Shown piece after piece: positions 53,476-61,202 of a DNA stretch of 64,000 nucleotides (position 1 is its first letter; the number at the start of each line of letters is the position of its first letter). Source of the stretch: Bacteroidota bacterium (lineage in GTDB: Bacteria; Bacteroidota; Bacteroidia; Chitinophagales; Saprospiraceae). The translations under genes and the position numbers were made by a program. The notes beneath the pieces are model-generated. The model ran no database searches and was not told the origin of the DNA. It worked only from the letters and a program-made list of their open reading frames with translations. The stretch covers positions 72,001 to 136,000 of the forward strand of contig JAKOVW010000030.1 in NCBI GenBank assembly GCA_029781865.1. Reading direction: 5' to 3'.

Positions 53476-54360
53476 ATGAACCGATTTCTTTGGTGTGTTC
53501 CTTTATTTTTTATTATCAGTGCTTGTTCTCCAAACATGGTAAAATTCAGCCTGGACAATAACCAGGTCAAATTACCCGCAAGCGCAACATTCAAAAATCA
53601 ATCTCCCGATGCTGATCGCTTTGAATGGGATTTTGGCGACGGAAGCAAATCAAAAGAAAAAAATCCTAAACATTTGTACACAAAATCAGGCATCTATCAG
53701 GTGTCACTTAAATCTTTTAAAGGCAAAAAAATGAGTAGCTTTCAACAAAAAATCGAAGTTCTTCCTCCTGAAGGATGCTATGTAGTTATTGAAACATCTT
53801 TAGGATCTATGCTTGCGAAATTATACGATCAAACTCCATTGCATCGCGATAATTTTTTTAAACATGCCGAACAAGGATTTTACAATGATCTGCTGTTTCA
53901 CCGTGTCATCAATGGATTTATGATCCAGGGTGGTGATCCCAATTCCAGAAATGCGTCTCCAACGAGCATGCTTGGAAGTGGTGGCCCGGGATATACTATT
54001 CCCGCAGAATTCAATCCCATGTTTGTACATAAGAAAGGTGCCATAGCAGCAGCAAGAACAGGAGATCAGGTGAATCCTAAAAAAGAATCTTCAGGATCCC
54101 AGTTCTATATTGTTCAGGGCAATATTCAAACCGAACAAAATCTTACCCAAATAGAAGACCGCAAAGGAATCAAATATACCGCTGAGCAAAAAGCAGCTTA
54201 TGAGAAACTTGGAGGCACCCCTTTCCTGGATATGGAGTATACCGTCTTTGGTGAAATTATTGAAGGCCTCGATGTGATTGATAAAATAGCAGCAGTAAAA
54301 ACGGAGAGAGGTGACCGGCCTACAGAGAATGTAACGATGAAAGTAAGAGCGCTTCATTAA
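53476..54360 (+). CDS. PKD-domain cyclophilin lipoprotein (second paralog)
   Basis: A 294-residue lipoprotein (lipobox IISACSP, Cys at residue 17). A PKD-like beta-sandwich comes first (~30-98, FEWDFGDGSKSKEKNPKHLYTKSGIYQVSLKSF), followed by a cyclophilin domain (~100-294, LLFHRVINGFMIQGGDPN, KESSGSQFYIVQG, YTVFGEIIEGLDVIDKI). The cyclophilin half is clearly paralogous to the preceding protein, so the pair arose by duplication with gain of a PKD module. PKD may bring the isomerase to surface proteins or glycans. Confidence 0.92.
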   Translation: MNRFLWCVPLFFIISACSPNMVKFSLDNNQVKLPASATFKNQSPDADRFEWDFGDGSKSKEKNPKHLYTKSGIYQVSLKSFKGKKMSSFQQKIEVLPPEGCYVVIETSLGSMLAKLYDQTPLHRDNFFKHAEQGFYNDLLFHRVINGFMIQGGDPNSRNASPTSMLGSGGPGYTIPAEFNPMFVHKKGAIAAARTGDQVNPKKESSGSQFYIVQGNIQTEQNLTQIEDRKGIKYTAEQKAAYEKLGGTPFLDMEYTVFGEIIEGLDVIDKIAAVKTERGDRPTENVTMKVRALH

Positions 54361-54603
54361 ACAATCTGTGATAGGATTATAGAATGATGGTATAAGCTAT
54401 GATCGAAAATACCATTGTCTCTATAAGATATTTCTGATAAAAAACCGGCACTATTCAAATTATTAAAGACAGCTCTACAGCCTTTAGTCTTAAGCTTATA
54501 AGCGAATGTGGTTTTTTTTAGTATTCGTGTAATGATAATATTAAAAAATGCAGACCATTGCTGTAAGAGATATAAATTCTAAAACCCAAGTTGCAGATTC
54601 CTA

Positions 54604-54970
54604 TACGCTTTTTATTTACTTCATCGGGAACGCTACAGATACATAGAAAGATTTTCTTAAACGCAAAGAACGCAAAGGTTTCGCAAAGAGCGCAAAGGTT
54701 TCTTAAACAGGCAAGGGTTTTGCAATGAGCGCAAAGAATGAATTCGAAAAACTACTATTTAGAAATGAACCGAATACAAGACTGGTATTATTACGCTTTT
54801 TATTTACTTAATCGGGAACGCTACAGATACGTAGAAAGATTTTCTTAAACGCAAAGGTTTCGCAAAGAACGCAAAGGTTCCTTAAAGAGGCAAAGGTTTT
54901 GCAATGAGCGCGAAGAATGCATTCGAAAAACTACTATTTAGAAATGAACTGAATACAAGACTGGTATTAT
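54604..54970 (+). repeat. Tandem duplication of a ~188-bp unit with CGCAAAGG cores
   Basis: Unit 1 is 54604-54791 and unit 2 is 54792-54970, ~90% alike by eye. Both begin TACGCTTTTTATTTACTT and end GACTGGTATTAT. Inside are CGCAAAGG, CGCAAAGA(G/A) and GCAATGAGCGC elements. Unit 2 lacks one CGCAAAG copy. The upstream 54361-54603 stretch shows no gene or clear terminator. Confidence 0.88.
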
Positions 54971-55000
54971 CAGGAATTGAATGATTTCAAATGGTCATCA

Positions 55001-56407
55001 TCAACTCTCGACAGAATAGTATCTGATCATGCTCATCACTTCTTTATCTTCATTCAACTGTGGATAAAGTTTGAGAAGGATCTGATACTCTTTGGAATTT
55101 TCAGCTAAGGCTTCTTCTAAAGTAGCGATGGCATTTTCTCTGGAATCAGTCAGAAAATAATACGCAGCGCGGCAATAAAGCAGATCTGCACCAAAACTAT
55201 ATTTATCTGCCCGTATCAGAATTTTTTCGGCCTTTTCAAATTGTTTGCTGGTCAGAAGGAAAGAGATATATAAGCACCAATATTTGCTTTGTTCGAGTCC
55301 ACAGTTTGCTGACTTGCGGTAATGCGATTCCGCTTTTTTTACGTTGTCAATATTTTCGTAGGCAAGGGCGATACCCGCATGAAATTCTTCCCTCTGGTCA
55401 TCCAGTTCTATCGCCTGCAAATAAGCCTTGATCGCTTTCTTCCAGCTGGATTCAGCACAGTAACATTCTCCTAAATAAAAGAATATTTCCTCATTGTATG
55501 GATCCTGATAAATCGCTCTTTGCAATTTAACTTTGGCTTCTTTGTGTCTGTTTAATTTAATCAGACATTCTGCTATATATACGATGAGCTCAGCATCCGG
55601 TCCAAAAATCTCGTTGGCTTCCTGGTAACATCGCAGTGCTTTTTCATACATGCTCACCTGTAAACAGAGTTCTGCACAATCCAAATAACCCTGTTCGAAA
55701 TGAGGATTAATCAGGAAAGAATATTCCAGAGCTTCGACTGCCTTTTCGTATTCACCTAAACAGGAATAGGCATGTCCCAGGTTGTACCAGGCCAGATAAG
55801 AATAGGGATTTTTATCGATAATGTCCTGATGAAGCTGTACACTTTCATCGTATTTTTTGGAAAATTCCACACTGACCCAGATTTGTTCCAGTGCTTCATG
55901 ATTGTTCGGATTCAGGATCAATGCTTCGCGCAAAGAATCAAACATTTTATTAAAGTCCTTCATGGTTTCGTAGATAAATGCTTCAACCAATAATAATTCT
56001 GTGAAATCGGTTTTCAAGAATTCGCATTTTAAATCTGAAATAATCCTGAGACTTTCGTCAAACTGTTGAGATAGTGCATACGCCTTTGCTTTGAGCAGGC
56101 TGATTTCCGGATCAGATGGAGAGAGTGCATAGGCCTGCTCCAGTACTGAAATAGCAGCAAGTGGCTTTTGCGAGGAAACTAATAATTTTGCTTTGATCAG
56201 GAAAAAGTCCGGTTTGAACTGGTATAGTCTTAAAGCAAGACTTGTTACTTGCAGGGCTTTGTCAAATTGACATTGTTTCTCATAATGATTGATCAATCGA
56301 AGGTAAGATTTTTCATCCCAACACTCACGTGTGAGTATTTGACCTTGCTCTTCAAATTCTGTGATAAGTTTTGAAAGTATATGATCCGGCTTCGTTCTTT
56401 TCGGCAT
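55001..56407 (-). CDS. Tetratricopeptide-repeat protein
   Basis: A ~468-residue soluble protein made of about twelve TPR units of 34 residues: helix pairs with the usual A/G and P positions (e.g. PYSYLAWYNLGHAYSCLGEYEKAVEALEYSFLINP; NEEIFFYLGECYCAESSWKKAIKAYLQAIELD). No enzymatic domain. It probably acts as a scaffold for protein complexes. ATG 56407 was chosen over an upstream TTG because a GAGGAAG ribosome-binding sequence precedes it and the extension is poor. It is monocistronic. Confidence 0.85.
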   Translation of the reverse strand: MPKRTKPDHILSKLITEFEEQGQILTRECWDEKSYLRLINHYEKQCQFDKALQVTSLALRLYQFKPDFFLIKAKLLVSSQKPLAAISVLEQAYALSPSDPEISLLKAKAYALSQQFDESLRIISDLKCEFLKTDFTELLLVEAFIYETMKDFNKMFDSLREALILNPNNHEALEQIWVSVEFSKKYDESVQLHQDIIDKNPYSYLAWYNLGHAYSCLGEYEKAVEALEYSFLINPHFEQGYLDCAELCLQVSMYEKALRCYQEANEIFGPDAELIVYIAECLIKLNRHKEAKVKLQRAIYQDPYNEEIFFYLGECYCAESSWKKAIKAYLQAIELDDQREEFHAGIALAYENIDNVKKAESHYRKSANCGLEQSKYWCLYISFLLTSKQFEKAEKILIRADKYSFGADLLYCRAAYYFLTDSRENAIATLEEALAENSKEYQILLKLYPQLNEDKEVMSMIRYYSVES

Positions 56408-56452
56408 ATCTTCCTCAGGGGGATTATTAAATGCGTTGTAAAAGTAAAACAA

Positions 56453-56926
56453 AAATCCAAAAATGCATCCAGGCCTTGTTCTTTTTTACAAGAAGTCCTT
56501 CGTATTAAAAATACTCGTCATCTCACTAAATTTAAGGCTTCCAGATGCTTACACTTCTAATCATTTTCAAATGTGTATAAACCATTTTCATAACTCCTTA
56601 ATTTTCATGTTCTAAAAAGAAAATTACCATTTCTAAAAAAAAAGAAAAGTTTTTTTCCTGTATCCCCGAAACAGGCCAAAATTCAAGGCTTTCCAAGCAA
56701 TCAGATACGCATTCCTTTCGAATTCAAATCATCCATTATGAAAATGAAGACCCGAATTTGCACTGAATATAGATCACATTGCAGATCGGCGATCCGGTTT
56801 CGCGATCTTTAATCAAGTATTGGATCCTTGATCAGTACGACAATCAAATACATCATTTATCCATACTTTACTACCATTTATAATTCCGGTAGTAGTTTAC
56901 GATATTTGCAATGTAAATAATTGAAA
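56453..56926. other. Intergenic region
   Basis: 474 bp, AT-rich, with a poly-A/T-rich patch near 56620-56660. No gene, repeat or RNA structure was recognised. It should contain the promoters of the two diverging genes. Confidence 0.4.
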
Positions 56927-57508
56927 ATGACGAAACGCAAGCTCATCAATACCATCATTGCATATACATTTTTATATACGCTTATTTTAGCCATTGGATT
57001 GATGCTTTATTTCTGGGATGGCTCAGCGAATAAAATGTACTATTCCCTCTTTAAAGATTTATTTCCGATACTCATTACTATACCCCTGGCCTACCTTGGT
57101 TTTTGCTTCCAGAGAAGATCCAATTTTATGCTTGCCCTCCGTTCCCTGTGGGGAAATCTGATCACCTCAGTAAATCAGGCACTATTGTATACCTATAATC
57201 AGAATAATTCAAGGGAAAAATATTTTGAAGTCTTATTCAACTTAAGCAAATCCATTGATGAGGTAAGAAGTGTTTACAAAAACCTGAATGAATCCGAAAT
57301 ACAAACCGGCCATTATCCATTTGAATCCCTGAAAACCATTTACAAAATCATCGAAACATTGGGATACGGCGATGTCGATTCAAAAGAAATGGAAGTGGTG
57401 CGTTTAAAAATCAGAAATAACTGGAAACAAATACGTCAAACCTTTCTGGCTGAATTTGACCGGTCTGAACCTACTGTATTCGACGCAATAGTCGATGAGA
57501 ACGGATAA
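56927..57508 (+). CDS. Two-helix membrane protein of unknown function
   Basis: A ~193-residue protein with two N-terminal membrane helices (~8-30 and ~43-60), followed by a ~130-residue helical cytoplasmic domain (LRSLWGNLITSVNQALLYTYN, YFEVLFNLSKSIDEVRSVYKNLNESE). I cannot name the family. ATG 56927 was chosen over the TTG two codons before. It converges on the patatin gene, with only 37 bp between their ends, and could be functionally linked to the TIR/barrel/patatin set, but this is only positional. Confidence 0.6.
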   Translation: MTKRKLINTIIAYTFLYTLILAIGLMLYFWDGSANKMYYSLFKDLFPILITIPLAYLGFCFQRRSNFMLALRSLWGNLITSVNQALLYTYNQNNSREKYFEVLFNLSKSIDEVRSVYKNLNESEIQTGHYPFESLKTIYKIIETLGYGDVDSKEMEVVRLKIRNNWKQIRQTFLAEFDRSEPTVFDAIVDENG

Positions 57509-57545
57509 TCCTGCTACGGTATACAATTGCAGGTATTCGGCCGTC

Positions 57546-58679
57546 TTAAACCTTTAAACTATTTATAAATACCTCATCAAAATGCTCCTCTTTCATATAC
57601 ACTTTTGCGGCTGTTGAGCCAATTAATGCCAGCAAATCCATATTTTCTACGAGATCCATTTCTCCAATAGTCTCCAGTTGTTTTGCGTTCAGATGAATCC
57701 CGATTTTTTCGAGCGGATCTTTATCCAGATTTACATTATAGCGCAGATAAGTCAGTGCATACTGACCAAATAAATTATCCTCTTTTAAATCTCCGAATTC
57801 ACTATTAATTTCAATTGCCGTAGGAGAATCACTTATGATTTGCAACAAGAGTTGATTGAAGGAATTGGCATCATGGAAAAAATATTCCGGAAGTTTACCG
57901 GCCCATGAAATCACACTTTCGTTTTCAAAATCGGATGGCTTGAACCGATTTGTTTTTACGCCGGTTCCAACGGAAACGAGTTGTATATCCTCTTTACCTA
58001 CCTTCCATTTGAAAGGAAATCCATTTAATGTTGAAATTAAAAACAAATACAAAGACGGATTATTGACAAGACTGATGCCACCATCGATAAAGACACCATG
58101 CTCTCCTTTCGAAATTTCCATGGCTACCGGGATGAAATAGGTTGGAGCCGCTGCGCTTGCTCTCAACAACTTCCATAAGGGAATCTGTTTGTTTTCTTCA
58201 AAATATTTGCCTGCCGGATGATTGTATACAGGCCAGGTACTAAATGTATCCGCCCGCTTTGTCATCACGCATAAACCGGTTTTTATCTTCTCTTGATCAC
58301 CCAACAAAATAGTTCCGGCCTGTTCCTGCAAAGCCTTATCCAATGGTTTGGGATCATACTTTTCACCTCTCAGTAAATAATGTATCAAATTTTTCCGCTT
58401 GCCAAAAACACTTCTTGAAAGTTCGAAATATTTCTTCTTAACCTCTGAAGCTGAATTGCCGATGGCAAGACTTGCTGCAATGATTGAACCCGTGCTCGTT
58501 CCTCCGATTAAATCGAAATAATCACAAAGCTTCAAATTTGGATTATTTGATTTGAGACGGAGTATGCGTTCCATTTCTTCGAGAAAACCTAAGGTCAGAA
58601 TACCACGAATTCCTCCCCCATCCAGGGATAGTATGCGTTTAGGTCCTTTGGCATTTAATCGTTCAATCAGTCCGGACAT
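57546..58679 (-). CDS. Patatin-like phospholipase
   Basis: A 377-residue patatin-type lipase with a Ser-Asp dyad: oxyanion-hole DGGGIRG (~20-26), nucleophile S62 in GGTSTGS and D199 in FIDGGISLVNNP. No signal peptide is seen. It is expected to cleave acyl chains from membrane phospholipids in the cytoplasm. The N-terminal KRILSLDGGGIRGILTLGFLEEME and lack of transmembrane segments resemble the CapV-type effectors of CBASS defence, but no cyclase gene is present. It is the last gene of a TIR/beta-barrel/patatin operon (10 bp after the barrel gene). Confidence 0.9.
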   Translation of the reverse strand: MSGLIERLNAKGPKRILSLDGGGIRGILTLGFLEEMERILRLKSNNPNLKLCDYFDLIGGTSTGSIIAASLAIGNSASEVKKKYFELSRSVFGKRKNLIHYLLRGEKYDPKPLDKALQEQAGTILLGDQEKIKTGLCVMTKRADTFSTWPVYNHPAGKYFEENKQIPLWKLLRASAAAPTYFIPVAMEISKGEHGVFIDGGISLVNNPSLYLFLISTLNGFPFKWKVGKEDIQLVSVGTGVKTNRFKPSDFENESVISWAGKLPEYFFHDANSFNQLLLQIISDSPTAIEINSEFGDLKEDNLFGQYALTYLRYNVNLDKDPLEKIGIHLNAKQLETIGEMDLVENMDLLALIGSTAAKVYMKEEHFDEVFINSLKV

Positions 58680-58689
58680 GATTCAGGTA

Positions 58690-59322
58690 TTAATTGCTTA
58701 TATGATAGGATACTCCGATTCCATAGCTCAATGAAGTAAAGGTATAATTATCTTCCTGTCTGAAATCATTCAGATAAATTTTACTGCTTTTACCATAAGT
58801 TCCCTTTAGCATTCCAAATAAACTCAACTGACTGTTCAAATAATAATGGGCACCGGCAGATAAGCCGACTCCGTAACCAATCAATCGCAAATCAAAATAA
58901 TTACCGGGATTATTGAGATCAGATGCCGGCCCTGTAAATTTGGTATAATTTACATGAGCCCCCAGAAAGGGTCTCCATTTTTTGGTGTTTGTATTAAAAT
59001 AATACCGTGGTCCCAGGCAAGCCTCAAAATATGGGTAATTATCAAATCCCTCCAGCGGAGTTGCAATCGATGCAAAATGAATCTGAAGAATAACCGCCCA
59101 TTGATGATTGAAACCGAAACCTGCATGAAACCCGTAATAAAAACCATTTTCAAATTGAGAATCCAAATCCTCCGAACTCCAGCCTAACCTACCGAAAGTA
59201 GCTGCAATGGAAAGACCTTTTGTTTGAGATTCCACAGAATAAGCATCCTGACTGAATCCGGACTTCATAGAAACAAGAGTCATCACACACAGAAAATAAA
59301 GTTTCATATCATTACTTTTCAA
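58690..59322 (-). CDS. Small outer-membrane beta-barrel protein
   Basis: A 210-residue exported protein with a signal peptide (~1-24, ...MKSGFSQ). The rest is eight or so amphipathic strands with aromatic ends (LSIAATFGRLGWSS, FYYGFHAGFGFNHQWAVILQIHFASI, LRLIGYGVGLSAGAHYYLNSQLSLFGMLKGTYG, ending TSLSYGIGVSYHISN), typical of an 8-stranded barrel. It overlaps the TIR gene by 11 bp and ends 10 bp before patatin. Its role in this set is unknown. Confidence 0.75.
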   Translation of the reverse strand: MKSNDMKLYFLCVMTLVSMKSGFSQDAYSVESQTKGLSIAATFGRLGWSSEDLDSQFENGFYYGFHAGFGFNHQWAVILQIHFASIATPLEGFDNYPYFEACLGPRYYFNTNTKKWRPFLGAHVNYTKFTGPASDLNNPGNYFDLRLIGYGVGLSAGAHYYLNSQLSLFGMLKGTYGKSSKIYLNDFRQEDNYTFTSLSYGIGVSYHISN

Positions 59323-60976
59323 TGGTTATAGCCTGAGCTGTTTTCACTTTAAATTGCTGACCTCTCGCGATGATTAAAGGAATATCATCATCAGCTTTCA
59401 ATTGGAAATTACTCGACTTCAAATTTAATCCTGATCCATCGCCCAGGACCAATCTGGTAATCACAAACTCCAATACCCCCGCCCTCTTATAATCGCTTTT
59501 TTTGATTTTGCTTATTTTCATTTCTGCTTTATCATTTAATGAAACAGCGACTACTCCATTTATCAATACAGGTTTGGCAACTCTAAAATAATATAATTTA
59601 TTCTGCTGAAGATCTTCTTCGCTATTGAATTCCTGATTGGTGGCCAGAACCAATTCCGTATTAGCCGGAATGGTTACTTTTCTGGTTTTATGTTCAGATT
59701 TTTGTGCATTCGCATTTTCAACGGATTTAGTTTCCGGGCTTATTTCCGGAACCTGCTTTATGGCTTCGTTTTTGGGAGGTTCTTTGGTCTGTACGACCGG
59801 GGATTCAGGCACGACCGGATGGTTGCTTTTATTGATTTCTTTTGAAACTGTCTCTTTGTTTTTTGATTCCGATTTGGGCCATTTTGCAATTTCTTCTTTT
59901 TGGCGGTTAATCCTATCCACCATTTCCCTTGTTTGCTTATTCAACGGATCCAGTTCGTGTATTTTTTGCACGATAAGCTGCGCTTCAAAAGGAGAATTTG
60001 CCGCCAATAAATCATTTGTTCTGCTTATCAATTTGGAAACCAGATCATTCTTCAAAGCCGGCAAGCCGGAATAATCCGGATATAATTTTTCCAGTTGTTT
60101 ATAGGCTTTCCAGGCACAATCTTTATCCGGATAATAGAAATCACCGGACCTCAAAAAAGATTCTATTTTTAATTTGAGCGAATCCGCCACTGCAAATTCA
60201 ATTTGACTTTTTACTGGAATCGCCACTGCTTGTTCCTTCGTGGAATTTCCGAATATAAACTTGCCCATTCCCAATACTAAAAATACAGCTACCATAGCTA
60301 ATCCTGCCCACTTAATCCAAACCTTGGAAGTATGAATTGAATTCAACAATTCCGGTTTGGGCTCAATAACGGTTTCCGGTTTTGCCGGTATTGGAGCTTT
60401 TGACGGTTTCAATTTAGCTAAAATGCCCTGGCATAAAATCTCGAAATCAGTATCCGAATGCATCCTGAGATTTAAAGAATTAATGTCCCTGAGAATGCTG
60501 GTGAGCTTGGCAATATTATTTCTGATTTCAGTGTACAGATTCAGGTCATCCGTAATTCCTTCAATATAACTCAGGGAATTCAATTCTTTGAGTTTAGATT
60601 GCAATAGATCAATCTGATTTTCCCAATACTTTACCAATTCAAGACGATCCGTAGATTTAGATATAGCTACTTCATCCAAAACAATGGGAAAGATGCGGTC
60701 TCTAAGTCGGTCATTTTTATAAATCTGAATCAATTCAAACATACAAAATTCAGATTGCAGGTATTTATTACTTAAAATAATAATCACCATATCAGCTTTA
60801 CCCAGCTGTATCATAAATTCCTGGATACTGCCTCTGTAATCGAGATGACTTTTGTCAACGATATAGGGTATGTTCTTTTCTTTGAATTTTCTGATGAGGG
60901 CTTGCGTGACTTCATCGGATAGACCTCCCCAGGCATGAGAAATAAAAACACTATTTGACGGATACTCCTTAGTCAT
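59312..60976 (-). CDS. TIR-domain membrane protein with a periplasmic or extracellular-type C-terminal domain
   Basis: A 554-residue protein. Residues ~7-150 are a TIR domain (NSVFISHAWGGLSDE, then ADMVIIILSNKYLQSEFCMFELIQIYKND), with E81 at the position of the NADase catalytic Glu in enzymatic TIRs. A linker and predicted membrane helix (~220-243, IKWAGLAMVAVFLVLGMGKF) follow. After it come TPR-like helices (~260-350), a Lys/Pro/Glu-rich linker (~360-435) and a C-terminal beta domain (~440-554). That domain begins TIPANTELVLATNQEF and contains GVVAVSLNDKAEMKISK, a pattern I associate with a secreted beta domain family. The role is unclear: NAD-depletion effector, adaptor or sensor. It heads the TIR/barrel/patatin operon. 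Confidence 0.85.
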   Translation of the reverse strand: MTKEYPSNSVFISHAWGGLSDEVTQALIRKFKEKNIPYIVDKSHLDYRGSIQEFMIQLGKADMVIIILSNKYLQSEFCMFELIQIYKNDRLRDRIFPIVLDEVAISKSTDRLELVKYWENQIDLLQSKLKELNSLSYIEGITDDLNLYTEIRNNIAKLTSILRDINSLNLRMHSDTDFEILCQGILAKLKPSKAPIPAKPETVIEPKPELLNSIHTSKVWIKWAGLAMVAVFLVLGMGKFIFGNSTKEQAVAIPVKSQIEFAVADSLKLKIESFLRSGDFYYPDKDCAWKAYKQLEKLYPDYSGLPALKNDLVSKLISRTNDLLAANSPFEAQLIVQKIHELDPLNKQTREMVDRINRQKEEIAKWPKSESKNKETVSKEINKSNHPVVPESPVVQTKEPPKNEAIKQVPEISPETKSVENANAQKSEHKTRKVTIPANTELVLATNQEFNSEEDLQQNKLYYFRVAKPVLINGVVAVSLNDKAEMKISKIKKSDYKRAGVLEFVITRLVLGDGSGLNLKSSNFQLKADDDIPLIIARGQQFKVKTAQAITIEK

Positions 60977-60986
60977 CGGATAGGAT

Positions 60987-60995
60987 CAAAATTTA
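60987..60995 (-). promoter_or_regulatory. Possible promoter box of the TIR operon
   Basis: The minus strand reads TAAATTTTG, one base longer than the TAnnTTTG consensus, only 10 bp before the ATG at 60976. It is a weak candidate. Confidence 0.25.
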
Positions 60996-61202
60996 CGCTA
61001 AAATATGCTAAAATCGGGAAGATATCAATGGCTACTTTTCCGGTTGAACTGCGAATTGCTTAACTTATGCAAATAACCTTTCATTGGCATACAAGCCGTT
61101 TTATGATTAAAACATCATTCAAAAAAATTCGATGCTCATTATTCACGACTATCACAGAACGCATCACCGCAATTTCATATCTTGTGCCCTCTAATAGAAC
61201 AC

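Noticed and set aside
57546..60976. Known CBASS or Thoeris system
   Set aside because: No cyclic-nucleotide synthase, Cap2/Cap3, or ThsA-type gene is present, so these known systems cannot be claimed. The operon is kept only as a candidate.
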